32,424 bases of DNA, from NCBI RefSeq assembly GCF_005869855.1, contig NZ_SZNH01000010.1, positions 1 through 32,424 on the forward strand, given 5' to 3'. Shown here one piece after another: positions 1 to 9,612 of the stretch. The stretch's first letter is position 1, and every line of letters starts with the position of its first letter. The position numbers and the translations under genes were made by a program. Below the pieces are notes generated by a model. The model was not told the origin of the DNA and ran no database searches. It saw only the letters and a list, made by a program, of their open reading frames with translations. This DNA comes from Nostoc sp. PA-18-2419. Lineage in GTDB: Bacteria > Cyanobacteriota > Cyanobacteriia > Cyanobacteriales > Nostocaceae.

Positions 1-1
1 C

Positions 2-69
2 AGGAAGTAGGAGGCAGGGGAGGGGGTAGGAAGTAGGAGGCAGGGGAGGGGGCAGGAAGTAGGAGGTAG
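2..69. repeat. G-rich 26-bp tandem repeat
   Basis: Two full copies of a purine-rich 26-bp unit (starting AGGAAGTAGGAGG) lie at 2-27 and 28-53, followed by a partial third copy to about 69. The array is at the window edge and may continue to the left. It resembles the low-complexity purine tracts common between genes of filamentous cyanobacteria. No coding potential is visible. Confidence 0.85.
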
Positions 70-145
70 AAACTCTTTATCTCTCATGAATCAGTCCTGG
101 ATTTTGTACCTCACTTACTTGCAATCTGCTGTAATCTTTCTACTC

Positions 146-229
146 GAAAGTTGAGTCTTTGAGGGTGAAAGTTGAGTTTTTGAGGGTGAAAGTTGAGCTT
201 CTGAAGGTGAAAGTTGAGCTTCTGAACTA
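146..229. repeat. 21-bp tandem repeat, 4 copies
   Basis: Four consecutive 21-bp units of the form GAAAGTTGAG + CTTCTGAAGGT occupy 146-166, 167-187, 188-208 and 209-229, differing at a few positions. Read on the + strand they would give the heptapeptide KVELLKV repeated, but no convincing start or ribosome site precedes them, so I treat them as non-coding. Two other loci in this window carry arrays of the same period with different unit sequences. Confidence 0.9.
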
Positions 230-345
230 GAAACTTACGAACTTGTACCGAACCTGTCCTAAGCGTAGCCGTTCGCACTCGCGTAGCGTCTCCCAGACAA
301 GCCTCTCGTAGAGAAAGGCGAAGCCAAAGTATTACAAACTACGAA

Positions 346-3300
346 TTACGAATTACGAATTAGATTTACGATCGCACTAGCCAAATCGAATGGTTCGACG
401 GGTTTGGATAAATGTTTTTGAAACCCGGCTGCTAATGCTCGATTATGGTTAATTTCTCCAGCATAAGCAGTCAAAGCGATGGCTGGAATTTGTCCGCCTT
501 TTTCTGGCGACAATTTTCTTACTTGGCGTAGCAGCATGTAGCCATCCATCAAGGGCATTCCAATATCGCTTAACAGGATATCTGGCTTCGACTGGGCTAT
601 TGCTTTTAATGCTTCGGGTGCAGATGCAACTGCGGTTACAGTTGCTCCATACTGTTCTAAGGCAAAGCTAAAAAAGTCACGTACATCTTCTTGGTCGTCT
701 ACAAGCAAAATTTTTACTCCCAAAAGTAATGAGTCTTCAGCACTCAGTTCTAAGTTAGAAGATTGAGGACTGGGAACTCGTGACTCTGTACTTTTGAGTA
801 AAGGTAGCTTAACTGTAAAGGTTGCTCCCTGTCCAACTCCTGGACTTTCTGCCTCAACTGTACCACCGTGAAGTTCTACTAAATGACGCACAATTGCTAA
901 TCCTAATCCCAGTCCGCCAAATATCCTGGTTGTCTTGGAATCTGCTTGGCGGAAGTAGTCAAAAACGTGAGGCAAAAACTCTGGGTTGATTCCCTTACCT
1001 GTATCAATCACCTGGATTTGAGCATAGCCAACAGAAGAGGAGGCAAAAAGTGTTTGCGATAAATTGCCTGCGTCCTCTTCCCTCACCTGTTCTAAACGTA
1101 CTTCTACTCGTCCTCCAGCAGATGTAAATTTAACGGCATTGGAAAGTAAATTCCACATAATTTGTTGCAAACGATCGCTATCGCCTAAAACTTTGCCGAC
1201 ATCATTGTTCAGATGTGTTTGAATTTCAATTGACTTGGCTTCTGCTGCTAAACGTACCGTTTCTTGAGCTGCGGTGATCGGAACTTTTAAATCCACTGCA
1301 TGGAGATTTAGACTCAGCTTACCTTGTAAAATCCGCGACACATCGAGCAAGTCTTCAATGAGTTGGGTTTGTAACCTGGCGTTGCGTTCAATTATTTCTA
1401 AAGCACGGACTTTAGTCGCTTCGTCAAACTTCCGGGTTCTGAGTAACTTTGACCAGCCTAAAATCGGGTTGAGGGGAGTTCTCAATTCGTGAGAAAGGAC
1501 AGCGAGGAATTCATCCTTAATCCGGTTGGCAGTCTCAGCTTGGGCGCGTGCAGTCTTTTCTGCTTCGTAAAGTTGAGCGCGGGCGATGGCTTGGCCACAT
1601 TGCTGTCCCAATGTCAACATAAATCGCCGCTCTTGTTCGTTAAAACCTTGGGCACTAGCAAAGCTAAATCCCAGTGCGCCAATGGCTTTACCCTCTGCTA
1701 TTAATGGTATGGAAACCCAGGCATTATTCCCAGTCACAGCCACAGTATCAGCTAAGTTGGGATAGTTTGCCATCAAGGCTTCTACATTTTCTATAAAAAT
1801 TGGCTTTTTAGTTTTGACTGTTTGGGCAATTTGGTTATCAGCAGTGATAGGAAAACTTTTCCAGATATCTATAACTGATTGTGGATAGCCAGTTGCTTGG
1901 ACAACTTCCAAGGTAGTGCTTGCTTCAAGTAAGACAACGCAACCAGCAGAGGCTCCCAAGGCAGCAATTCCTTGGTTCATCACCACATCAGCTACTTGTT
2001 GAGAAGTTAGGGCTTCGGAGAGGGCGGCAGTGATACTTTGTAAAAGTGCAGTCCGATTAACAGATAGCTCTGCTGCTTGTTTTGCTTGCTGAGTTTCTTG
2101 GTAGAGTCTGGCATTGTCAATGGCTGTAGCAGCACGGCGAGCAATATCCTCTGCTAAGGCTAAGTCTACGTGTTGATAGTGCCGACCCGATTCGGCTGTA
2201 AAAAAAGAGATTGCGCCAAATAATTGCCCACGAGAACGGACTGGAACCACCATTAGAGAACAAATAGCTAAACTTTGGAGTAATTGCAGATGTTCCTCGT
2301 TTTGAGCCATCTGTAAAAGATGAGAGTGAGATAATTCGGGATAAAAAACAGGTATTCCCAACCGTAGCTGCTGCACAAGCTGTTGTGCCCCGGTTTTAGG
2401 TGGATAACGTCGTTGGATTTCGTTTAAGATATTTTGTTTTGTTGGCTGAGCAATTGCGATCGCAATTTGTTTACTTGACCAATCTTCCTGGAAAACATCT
2501 ACAATACACCAGTCAGCTAGGGTAGGAACTGCTAAATTAGCCACATTGGCTAGGGTGATTTCATAATCCAATGAGGCAGCAAGTAGAGTGCTGGCTTCAA
2601 CTAAAAATTGTTGCGTGGCTTCAACTCGTTTGCGATCGCTGATATCTTCGATAATGCCTGATGCATACTTGAGTTCTCCTTGAGAATTCCAAACTGCTGA
2701 TGAAGTTAGGTTTACCCAAACAATAGAACCATCTTTGCGGATGTAGCGCTTTTCTAAGGAATAACCACTAATTTCTTCTTGTGCCAAAACTCGCAGAGCA
2801 TTTTCTCTATCAGCTTTTAAGTCGTCAGGATGAGTAATTTCCTCGAAGTTCATCTCAATTAACTCTTCATGGCTGTAGCCAGTAATCTGGCACAGCGCCG
2901 GATTAACCTGAAGAAATCGTCCATCTAAGGCTACCAAAGCAATACCCACAGCAGCTTGATTAAACATTGCCCGGAATCTTTCTTCGCTTTCTCGCAAAGC
3001 AACTTCTGTTTGTTTTGCTGCTGTTACATCTGCCATAATTATTCCAATTCCTTCTGTTTCGCCCATTCGATTATTGACTGGGTAATAATTGCCCAGCCAG
3101 TATCGATAACTTTCGGGTTGCCCTGGTGTTTGGGTGTTAATTTCTACATTCAGCAGTGGTTCTCCAGTATCTAACACCTGCTGTAACTGGACTTCCAACT
3201 CAGCCGCCATTTTTGGTAGTACTTCTCGAAATTTGCGTCCTAAGTGTTGTTCTATAGTTAAACCGTTAATGTCAGCAAACACCTGGTTAATCCTGATATA

Positions 3301-5448
3301 TCGCAGATGGCGATCCAAAAAGCATACAGCAACGGGAGCGGCTCCTAGCAGCGCATCTAGAAGAGATAAAGATTCAGCATAATGAACTAAAGCTTGGTGG
3401 ATATCTCGATAAAGTTGGGCATTTTCCACTGCTAAGGCAGCACGAGAGGCGACATCTGTTGCTAAAGTCAAGTCAGAGCGATCGTAATGACGGTTTGATT
3501 CAGCACTAATAAACGTAATGCTACCGAGTACTCGCCCTCCTGCGACTAACGGCACAATCATCACAGACTTCATCCCCAATTGCCGAACAATTTCTAAGTG
3601 TTCTTCGTTCTGAGTATTTGTCACTAATAGCGAGTCAGATACCTCTGAGATTAATTCGCTTTGCCCAGTTTGCAATACTCTATTAATGGCATTTGTACCC
3701 TTGTAATTCTGCCCATACTGCTGAAGTTTACGTGCCAATTCAACTTTGGATGGATCTGCATGGGCAATACATAAGGGACGAATGGAACCATCTTCATTGA
3801 GAATATCGACGCTACACCAATCAGCTACCTGGGGAACTGAAATATTTGCAATTTGTTCTAAGGTTTGCTCGTAATCAAGGGAAGTAGAAAGTAAATTAGT
3901 AACTTCGGCAATATAGCGGAGTCTTTGCTCAGCCTGCTTGCGTTGTGTGATATCTAGAACAAAGAAAGCTCCTCGCTCAAAAGTCTCCTCAAAGTGGCTA
4001 GCACCTATCAAAACTGGCAAGCGTGAGCCGTCTTTACAGATATATTCTTTTTCATAGGGTGTGCAAAAGCGACTGTTTTGCAGTTGAATCAGTCCTTGCT
4101 CATCGAGTGGCTGGTACTCTGGTGGAGTCAGGTTTTGCCAGTTAAGTTTGCCGGAAACTAATTCTGCACGAGAATAACCCAACATTTCCAACAAGGCATC
4201 ATTGGCATCTGCGATTTTGCCGTCTATTTGCCAAAACCCAATGCCAATCATATTTGACTCAACTACACTGCGAAACTTGGCTTCGCTTTCCCGTAATGTT
4301 TGCTCAGATTGTTTCTGTTGAGTGACATCAATAGATGTAATACCCACTCCTAGCAACTGCCCATCTGGTAAACACACCGGATAATAGTTGACAATATCGT
4401 AACGAGACATCCCGAGTGGATAAGTTTCACGGGTTATTTCCTGGTTCAGTAAGGGCTGCCTGGTTGCCATCACTTGCTTCAATACAGGCTCAATTTGCTC
4501 TGCCCATTGCGGTAGGACTTCTTGAAAGGTGCGACCAATATGTTGGTTTAGTGGCACAGCATTAGTAGCTGCTAAAGCTTCATTAGCGTAAACGTAGCGA
4601 AGTTCAGTATCAAGGAAAGCCAGCGCTACTGGTGAAGTGGTCAGCCAAGCATTCAGCAACGCCAAAGATTCATCTTTTTGCTGAACAGCTTGCTGAAGTT
4701 CCCTGTGCAATCTAGTGTTTTCTAATTCCGCTTGATGGCGCTGCGTAATATTCACAGCCACACAAGTAATCCCATGAATGCTATTATCTGCATCCTTAAG
4801 CGGTTCAACGAGCAAATCGTAGTAACGGTTTTCTCCATTTATCGGCAGATAAACTTCTTCACGGGCTGCAACACCAGTTTCTAATACTCTGCGCTTAATC
4901 GCCATCAATTGCTCTGCTACTGAGGCAGGAAATATTTCAGCATCAGACTTACCAAGGATTTCTTGTGCCGTGTCACCAACTTGAGGATGATGAATCCACT
5001 GATATCGCAAATTGCGATCGTGCTGAAATACCATAATATCTGAACTGCTCAAGGCTAAGCCAAATCGCTCTTGGGAGACTTTGAGCTGTTGTAAATTTAC
5101 ATCAGCCTCTCCTTTAACAGTTTTAAATGCCTGACAGATAATACTAAAGAGGAATCCCTGTAATCCAAACAACCCGGTTTCTAGAGAATTAGATAAATCA
5201 AAACTCAGTTGATAAAGCGGTGATAGGAAGAAGTAATTGCTCAGTAGCGCAGACAACAAGGTTGCCAATAGTCCTGATTTCAGATCACTATACCAGGCAC
5301 TCACCATTACAGCGCTAAAAAACAGCAAAAAATGAGTTCCACTTATGCTTAGCCAAGAATGTAGCATCAGCATTAAAACTAATGCAAGTGCTACATTTAA
5401 TACAGCAATGCCATAACGCAGTAATTGAGAATAAGGAATATGGAGCAT
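346..5448 (-). CDS. hybrid sensor histidine kinase with 5 PAS, 3 GAF and a receiver
   Basis: Membrane-bound hybrid histidine kinase of about 1700 residues. It should autophosphorylate on His and pass the phosphate to its own receiver; the signal is unknown. Approximate order: four hydrophobic segments in residues 10-110 (DUF4118/KdpD-like anchor), PAS 125-240, PAS 260-385, PAS 390-515, GAF 520-690, PAS 700-820, PAS 830-955, GAF 960-1115, GAF 1125-1290, HisKA with SHELRTPLNP (His about 1320), HATPase_c 1420-1545 with DTGKGI and [10 protein letters not shown], and a C-terminal receiver with LLVDDQ and phospho-acceptor Asp about 1628 (SDIGMP). ATG at 5448 is preferred over TTG one codon upstream. 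The last codons and the stop fall in an ACGAATT tandem repeat. The third PAS resembles the first PAS of the kinase at 24178-28101. No partner response regulator is adjacent. Confidence 0.95.
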   Translation of the reverse strand: MLHIPYSQLLRYGIAVLNVALALVLMLMLHSWLSISGTHFLLFFSAVMVSAWYSDLKSGLLATLLSALLSNYFFLSPLYQLSFDLSNSLETGLFGLQGFLFSIICQAFKTVKGEADVNLQQLKVSQERFGLALSSSDIMVFQHDRNLRYQWIHHPQVGDTAQEILGKSDAEIFPASVAEQLMAIKRRVLETGVAAREEVYLPINGENRYYDLLVEPLKDADNSIHGITCVAVNITQRHQAELENTRLHRELQQAVQQKDESLALLNAWLTTSPVALAFLDTELRYVYANEALAATNAVPLNQHIGRTFQEVLPQWAEQIEPVLKQVMATRQPLLNQEITRETYPLGMSRYDIVNYYPVCLPDGQLLGVGITSIDVTQQKQSEQTLRESEAKFRSVVESNMIGIGFWQIDGKIADANDALLEMLGYSRAELVSGKLNWQNLTPPEYQPLDEQGLIQLQNSRFCTPYEKEYICKDGSRLPVLIGASHFEETFERGAFFVLDITQRKQAEQRLRYIAEVTNLLSTSLDYEQTLEQIANISVPQVADWCSVDILNEDGSIRPLCIAHADPSKVELARKLQQYGQNYKGTNAINRVLQTGQSELISEVSDSLLVTNTQNEEHLEIVRQLGMKSVMIVPLVAGGRVLGSITFISAESNRHYDRSDLTLATDVASRAALAVENAQLYRDIHQALVHYAESLSLLDALLGAAPVAVCFLDRHLRYIRINQVFADINGLTIEQHLGRKFREVLPKMAAELEVQLQQVLDTGEPLLNVEINTQTPGQPESYRYWLGNYYPVNNRMGETEGIGIIMADVTAAKQTEVALRESEERFRAMFNQAAVGIALVALDGRFLQVNPALCQITGYSHEELIEMNFEEITHPDDLKADRENALRVLAQEEISGYSLEKRYIRKDGSIVWVNLTSSAVWNSQGELKYASGIIEDISDRKRVEATQQFLVEASTLLAASLDYEITLANVANLAVPTLADWCIVDVFQEDWSSKQIAIAIAQPTKQNILNEIQRRYPPKTGAQQLVQQLRLGIPVFYPELSHSHLLQMAQNEEHLQLLQSLAICSLMVVPVRSRGQLFGAISFFTAESGRHYQHVDLALAEDIARRAATAIDNARLYQETQQAKQAAELSVNRTALLQSITAALSEALTSQQVADVVMNQGIAALGASAGCVVLLEASTTLEVVQATGYPQSVIDIWKSFPITADNQIAQTVKTKKPIFIENVEALMANYPNLADTVAVTGNNAWVSIPLIAEGKAIGALGFSFASAQGFNEQERRFMLTLGQQCGQAIARAQLYEAEKTARAQAETANRIKDEFLAVLSHELRTPLNPILGWSKLLRTRKFDEATKVRALEIIERNARLQTQLIEDLLDVSRILQGKLSLNLHAVDLKVPITAAQETVRLAAEAKSIEIQTHLNNDVGKVLGDSDRLQQIMWNLLSNAVKFTSAGGRVEVRLEQVREEDAGNLSQTLFASSSVGYAQIQVIDTGKGINPEFLPHVFDYFRQADSKTTRIFGGLGLGLAIVRHLVELHGGTVEAESPGVGQGATFTVKLPLLKSTESRVPSPQSSNLELSAEDSLLLGVKILLVDDQEDVRDFFSFALEQYGATVTAVASAPEALKAIAQSKPDILLSDIGMPLMDGYMLLRQVRKLSPEKGGQIPAIALTAYAGEINHNRALAAGFQKHLSKPVEPFDLASAIVNLIRNS

Positions 5449-6084
5449 CAAAATGTTTCGGACTAACCAATACTTATTGCACAGGCTTTACACACCCTAA
5501 GCTAGTTTGCGAATTTTAGTAATTTATCTCTAGATAGATTTTGTTTACTTTTCAAAACTTCTTTTGCTAGAAGTTAATTATCAAGTGATATAGTATTTAA
5601 AACCAGAATTTATAATTAATCTTCTTCTAGCCATAAAATTAATTTACTAATAAGAAATATTCAATTTATAAAAATGTAGTAATTTAAGTTAATCCAAAAT
5701 CTGAGTTGATTGCTCAAAGCAAGGATGTTACTAAACGAATGCTCGTAAGTTATTTTTCCAACTGGAAAACTGTCTATCATTACTTCCAACAATCGCATAT
5801 TAATTGAACATTGGTTGAAATTAAGGAACTGTTACGTTTTGTGGGTAAGGGTAAGTCAAAACCGAGAAGCATCTCTCAGTGAAGCAATTATGGATAGCCA
5901 AAGCGTTGAAACTGCTAACTTTTTGGCTGAAATTCTTATTCGTGTAACAACGCCAATAAAATTTGTTCAGATAAATATAGATGTAACAATTGTGTATGAG
6001 ATGGCTCAATTATTTTCTGCTAACATGAGTAGTGCAGCCGATAACAAGCGTGCCATTCGAGTCTGTGAGGTCGATTTATCCAGT
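5449..6084. other. AT-rich intergenic region with IS relic
   Basis: This spacer separates the start of the histidine kinase from the 3' end of bioF. The part from 5449 to about 5735 is AT-rich and must carry the kinase promoter, but I cannot place -35/-10 boxes with confidence. The rest contains a decayed transposase fragment, listed separately. Confidence 0.6.
5739..5928 (+). pseudogene. IS5-type transposase relic, frameshifted
   Basis: Two adjacent reading frames give pieces that match the N-terminal part of IS4/IS5-family DDE transposases, recalled from memory. At 5754-5795 one frame reads FSNWKTVYHYFQQ, the usual 'xxNWxTVYxYFRxW' region. A frame change near 5810 leads to a second piece at 5840-5925 reading RVSQNREASLSEAIMDSQSV, corresponding to the conserved '(R/E)xxPSAAIIDSQSVKT' segment that holds the first catalytic Asp. 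The spacing between the pieces is about right for one protein. Downstream sequence no longer resembles a transposase, and no inverted repeats were found. It is a dead remnant. The longer open frame on to 6138 is not a real gene. Confidence 0.65.
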
Positions 6085-7272
6085 TCAAACCTCCCCTACT
6101 CCCCACTCGCCATTGCCCTGCTTCAGCACTGCTACTAATTTTTCAATATGTGCTACTTTATGAGTTGCCATCACAGATATTCTGATGCGACTTGTGGGCA
6201 CTGTTGGGGGACGAATAGCCGGGGCAAAAATACCAGCATCTTTGAGGTGCTTTCCAGTTTGAAGTGCGTCTATTGTATTAGGCAATTGAAAACATAATAT
6301 AGGTGATTCTGAAGGCAGTAATTTTAGATTAGGTAGTTGTTCGAGCAAAGTTTTCAAGTAACGCATATTCTCCCACAATTGGGCACGGCGTCGCGGTTCT
6401 TGTTGTAGTATCTTGATTGCTGCTAAGGCTGCTGCTGTGTCAGCAGGTGAAAGCGCAGTGGTGTAAATCCAACTGGGTGCGCGGTTTTGTAAAAAGTCAA
6501 TTAGGGCACTACTTCCTGCTACATATCCACCTAAACTACCCAAAGCTTTACTCAAAGTACCAATTTGAATTAACGGCTTTCCGGTACATCCAAAATGCTC
6601 AACACACCCAGCACCAGTTTTTCCGAGTACCCCAGTCGCGTGAGCTTCATCAACTAGCAGCATACAGTCAAATTCATCTGCGAGATCCAACAGTGCTGGC
6701 ATTGGACATAAATCGCCATCCATGCTGAAGACGCTATCAGTCAGAATTAAACAGCGTCGGTAATTTTGCCGTTGCTGACTCAACTGAATTTTGAGTGCTG
6801 TAACATTACAGTGTAGATATTCTATAACTGCTGCACCACTGAGAATCGCCCCATTTTTCAAACTAGAATGATTGTATTGATCGGATAAAATTAAATCGCG
6901 CTTACCAACTAAAGCAGTAATTACACCTAAATTAGCTAGATACCCAGAACTAAACACTAAGGCATCTTCAGTTTGTTTAATAAATGCGATCGCCTTTTCT
7001 AACTCTTTATGTAATTCTCGATGTCCACTGAGTAATCTAGAACCAGTACTACCAGTACCAAATTCCTCAATGGCAGCGATCGCTGCTGCCATCAAACGCT
7101 CATCCCCAGCCAATCCCAAATAATCATTACTGGCAAAATTAATTACCTCTTGCCCAGCTAAAACCACCGTTGCACCAGGGCGACCCTCGATAGTTTGTAC
7201 TGAACGATACCAGTTCGCCCGATGAATTGTTGCTAGAGATGTTTCTATCCAAGCATAAGGGTCGTGGGGCAT
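6085..7272 (-). CDS. bioF: 8-amino-7-oxononanoate synthase
   Basis: PLP-dependent enzyme that condenses pimeloyl-ACP (or -CoA) with L-alanine to give 8-amino-7-oxononanoate, the first step of biotin ring assembly; cytosolic, about 395 residues. Fold-type I aminotransferase features are clear: [11 protein letters not shown] near the N-terminus, [20 protein letters not shown]-like segment ([10 protein letters not shown]), [10 protein letters not shown], and the PLP lysine in [13 protein letters not shown] (Lys about 242). I choose ATG at 7272 (MPHDPYAW), because the 25 codons upstream are encoded by a proline/glycine-rich intergenic repeat and do not look like protein. The extreme C-terminus ([10 protein letters not shown]) also seems to be encoded by a low-complexity repeat. 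It follows ruvA on the same strand after about 110 bp and is probably in the same transcription unit. No other bio gene is seen in the window. Confidence 0.93.
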   Translation of the reverse strand: MPHDPYAWIETSLATIHRANWYRSVQTIEGRPGATVVLAGQEVINFASNDYLGLAGDERLMAAAIAAIEEFGTGSTGSRLLSGHRELHKELEKAIAFIKQTEDALVFSSGYLANLGVITALVGKRDLILSDQYNHSSLKNGAILSGAAVIEYLHCNVTALKIQLSQQRQNYRRCLILTDSVFSMDGDLCPMPALLDLADEFDCMLLVDEAHATGVLGKTGAGCVEHFGCTGKPLIQIGTLSKALGSLGGYVAGSSALIDFLQNRAPSWIYTTALSPADTAAALAAIKILQQEPRRRAQLWENMRYLKTLLEQLPNLKLLPSESPILCFQLPNTIDALQTGKHLKDAGIFAPAIRPPTVPTSRIRISVMATHKVAHIEKLVAVLKQGNGEWGVGEV

Positions 7273-7355
7273 AGAGGGGAATAGGTAAGGTGGGGCCCCC
7301 TCTGGGGATAAGGGGTAATGGGGAGATAGAAAAACGCGGGGACGCAAAGAAAAAA

Positions 7356-7376
7356 TAATGACTAATGACTAATGAC
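7356..7376. repeat. heptamer TAATGAC, 3 copies
   Basis: Three exact copies of TAATGAC stand in the spacer between ruvA and bioF, next to degenerate copies and a GGGGCCCCCTCTGGGG element at about 7292-7307. Such short tandemly repeated heptamers (STRR) are typical of heterocystous cyanobacteria. Confidence 0.85.
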
Positions 7377-7382
7377 AAATAA

Positions 7383-8021
7383 CTAATAACCAACTTGTTC
7401 GCTACTACTGAGATGAGCGATCGCTTGTTTAATCCAATCTTCTACATAGGCGTCTTTTGGTAGTCCAATGTCTTCGCTTACTACGTGCAAAGCGTGACTG
7501 ACTTCATGGGCAGTATATCCCAAAGCAAAGAGAGTCATTTGCACTTCTTCGAGAATTCCGGCTGCGGGGCCGCCCGTAGCGACGAAGAATCCTGCTGATT
7601 TGCGCCACTCGATTAACTTGCTTTTCAATTCCAAACAGATGCGTTCTGCGGTTTTCTTGCCGACACCTGGGGCTTGAATTAAAACTTGGGTGTTGGCAGC
7701 GATAATTGCTTGGACTAAATCTGGTAGTTCCAAAGTGTCTAATAAAGCGATCGCTGAGGCTGCACCAATACCGCTAACTGTTAGCAACTGGCGAAATAAA
7801 TCGCGTTCGGCTGGAGAAGCAAAGCCATATAGGAATGGGATTTCTTCTCGAATTTGCAAATGGGTAAAGATTTGCGCCACTCCTCCTGAATCTGGTAACT
7901 GCTGTACTAGGCGTTGTGGGACTTGTAAATCATACCCCAAGCCATTTACTTCCAGAGTCAGAACAACCCGATTACCAATTGTTTGAATACCAGCAACGAT
8001 TCCTTTGAGATAGCTAATCAT
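7383..8021 (-). CDS. ruvA: Holliday junction branch migration protein RuvA
   Basis: RuvA tetramers bind four-way Holliday junctions and load the RuvB helicase for branch migration in recombinational repair. The 212-residue product has the family layout: an N-terminal OB-fold ([23 protein letters not shown]), a central pair of helix-hairpin-helix motifs ([16 protein letters not shown] and [19 protein letters not shown]) and a C-terminal three-helix domain for RuvB contact ([16 protein letters not shown]). The start is ATG at 8021, where homologues begin with MISYLKG; the 16 codons further upstream are only open frame. The start overlaps the stop of the upstream spp gene as ATGA, suggesting translational coupling. 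No ruvB or ruvC is seen nearby. Confidence 0.96.
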   Translation of the reverse strand: MISYLKGIVAGIQTIGNRVVLTLEVNGLGYDLQVPQRLVQQLPDSGGVAQIFTHLQIREEIPFLYGFASPAERDLFRQLLTVSGIGAASAIALLDTLELPDLVQAIIAANTQVLIQAPGVGKKTAERICLELKSKLIEWRKSAGFFVATGGPAAGILEEVQMTLFALGYTAHEVSHALHVVSEDIGLPKDAYVEDWIKQAIAHLSSSEQVGY

Positions 8022-8779
8022 TCTAAATAACCAAAATATTTTAATCCTTCTAGAATCCCACCCGCACAAAAATCTTGTGCCAGGTAATGATGGTCAGTCG
8101 GATACTCGTTGTGCCACTGGAGTAACTCTTTTCGAGCATTACCGACTATGATTCCCCTTTCGTTGCCTACAGCAAATAAAGCAATATCATTACCCGAATC
8201 ACCACAGACAACTGTTTGTTCTGTTGCAAATTTCCACTTTTGACGTAAAAATTGCATTGCTTGACCTTTATCGCTGGTAAGGGGTACAATGTCAAGGTCT
8301 ATTTCACTACTGTAGATTAACTTTACATTTAATTTATATTTATCCAACTCTGCCTTAAGTTGGGGTAAGATATTAACCGCTATTTCTTGAGGAACAAAAA
8401 AACTCACTTTAAAAGCAAGCTGTTCTGATTCTGGTTGCGGCTTTAATTCAGGGAAATTTTTGGTTATAGATAAGATAAGTTCGCGATCCCAACCAGGAGA
8501 GAGGATTTCTGACCAACTCGAATCTAGAGTTTTACCACCATCAAGGTAAATTTCTGTGCCCACAGCAAGCACTAAAGCGTCAGGTTGTAAAAGATTTTTT
8601 TGAAGTTGAAGTTCTTGGTAAAGGTGAGGCGATCGCCCGGTAGAATAAACAATTTTTGTGCCATATTCTTGACGATGTTGATTCAACAATTGGTTCAACT
8701 TTGGTAAAATATCGTCATTTCCCACAGTGCGATATACCAAGGTGTCATCCAGGTCGGTTACAAAAAGAAATGGTTTCAT
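8018..8779 (-). CDS. spp: sucrose-phosphate phosphatase (HAD family)
   Basis: HAD-superfamily phosphatase of 253 residues resembling cyanobacterial sucrose-6F-phosphate phosphatase, which releases sucrose from sucrose 6-phosphate in the cytosol as the last step of sucrose synthesis. Visible HAD motifs: motif I DLDDT (Asp9 nucleophile, Asp11 acid/base), motif II STGR (46-49), motif III Lys in TSDKG (Lys171), motif IV GDSGND (193-198, Mg binding). The segment between motifs II and III (about 75-165) is the C2B-type cap that recognises the sugar, and it includes [11 protein letters not shown]. The closest match I can recall is Synechocystis Slr0953. No sucrose-phosphate synthase is present in the window. 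It heads a probable operon with ruvA (ATGA overlap) and bioF. A broader sugar phosphatase role is possible. Confidence 0.85.
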   Translation of the reverse strand: MKPFLFVTDLDDTLVYRTVGNDDILPKLNQLLNQHRQEYGTKIVYSTGRSPHLYQELQLQKNLLQPDALVLAVGTEIYLDGGKTLDSSWSEILSPGWDRELILSITKNFPELKPQPESEQLAFKVSFFVPQEIAVNILPQLKAELDKYKLNVKLIYSSEIDLDIVPLTSDKGQAMQFLRQKWKFATEQTVVCGDSGNDIALFAVGNERGIIVGNARKELLQWHNEYPTDHHYLAQDFCAGGILEGLKYFGYLE

Positions 8780-9220
8780 AGTTTTGATGTACCAAGTTAC
8801 AAGTTAGTAGTTGCCAAAATAGGTAAAGTTCTGACGATTGGTCAGATGATAAGACTCGTCAAAGGATTTTTAATTACGCGTTGCGAGTTAATTTACCAAA
8901 TTTTGGCTTTTGTGTATTCTTACCAATGTAATAATTTTTTTAAAAGTCAAAAATAACTGGATTTTTTACCGAGCTAGTTAATAAAGACCCAGTAATTTAT
9001 ACTTTGTTAAAATCTGAATAGATGCAACTTTGAAATTTTTTGTAACTAACAAAGAACTATTAATTTTTTATCAGATTTAGGATATTTATAATAAAACCAC
9101 TTCACACACTTTGCTACTTGTTGAAGAAACTCTACTACATGGATATAGAATTTACGACTACAGTAGATTATTCATATTGAGTAAAATTTATACTATTAGG
9201 TTTTACGCAGATTGTTGCTA
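8780..9220. other. AT-rich intergenic region
   Basis: There are 441 bp with no gene. It lies upstream of spp and downstream of xseB, both on the minus strand, so it should hold the spp-ruvA-bioF promoter. A small inverted repeat CTGAC-gattg-GTCAG is seen at about 8832-8846, close upstream of spp. I see no convincing RNA gene or terminator. Confidence 0.6.
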
Positions 9221-9454
9221 CTAATCATCACTTAAAGTTTCAATCAATAAATCTACTTGTTGCTGTCGCTGTTGCAAAAAACTTTCGCACTGACGCAAAT
9301 ACTCAACAGCTTTGCCAAATTGGTCAAAAACCTCTTCTAATTCCAACTCACCCGCCTCAATGCGAGCAATAATTCCCTCTATTTCAATAACCTTCGCCTC
9401 ATAATTCCAACCTTCTATTGATTCAGAATTAGAAGAATTCTTTCGTCTAACCAT
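9221..9454 (-). CDS. xseB: exodeoxyribonuclease VII small subunit (intact copy)
   Basis: Small subunit of exonuclease VII, which with XseA degrades single-stranded DNA from both ends; cytosolic. The 77-residue product is within the usual family length. It shows the XseB core: [20 protein letters not shown] followed by [19 protein letters not shown] and a Gln-rich helix, two helices that coat the XseA stalk. The start is ATG at 9454. A scrap of xseA lies immediately upstream on the same strand, while the intact xseA lies 2.6 kb away beside a broken second xseB. This copy is therefore the only plausible source of the small subunit in the window. Confidence 0.93.
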   Translation of the reverse strand: MVRRKNSSNSESIEGWNYEAKVIEIEGIIARIEAGELELEEVFDQFGKAVEYLRQCESFLQQRQQQVDLLIETLSDD

Positions 9455-9486
9455 TAATTTCTCTATGTCCTCTATTTCCTCGTGCG

Positions 9487-9612
9487 CTAGCCTACAGCAA
9501 GCCGCTTTGAGTCTACATTTATTTTCATAACCTTCACTTTAACTCCATCCTGCCCCAATTGATTCAACAAATCTTGTCGGACTACAGCCGCACACGATCG
9601 CCATTATCTTCT
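9487..9612 (-). pseudogene. xseA 3'-end fragment
   Basis: On the minus strand this stretch reads [18 protein letters not shown], matching the C-terminal tail of the intact XseA in this window (VGQDLSIQLGQGEVKVKV, encoded near 12105-12185). Nucleotide similarity extends to about 9610 (CGATCGCCATTATC against CGATCGCACCATTATC). Only about 35 codons remain, with no start and small indels. Its position directly upstream of the intact xseB recreates the ancestral xseA-xseB order, so it is a remnant of a duplication. Confidence 0.8.

Larger units (their letters stand above)
1..345. other. repeat-rich intergenic spacer
   Basis: No gene is seen here. The spacer holds the 26-bp and 21-bp arrays, then at about 257-325 a GC-rich interspersed element (with CGTAGCGTCTCC and an imperfect CTCTCGTAGAGA hairpin), then three copies of the heptamer ACGAATT at 341-361. 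These heptamers run into the 3' end of the neighbouring histidine kinase gene and supply its last codons and stop. Confidence 0.75.

Noticed and set aside
5815-6138. 107-codon plus-strand frame starting MKLRNCYVLW
   Set aside because: Only residues around RVSQNREASLSEAIMDSQSV match a transposase, and the rest is unrelated and overlaps the 3' end of bioF. It is treated as part of an IS relic.
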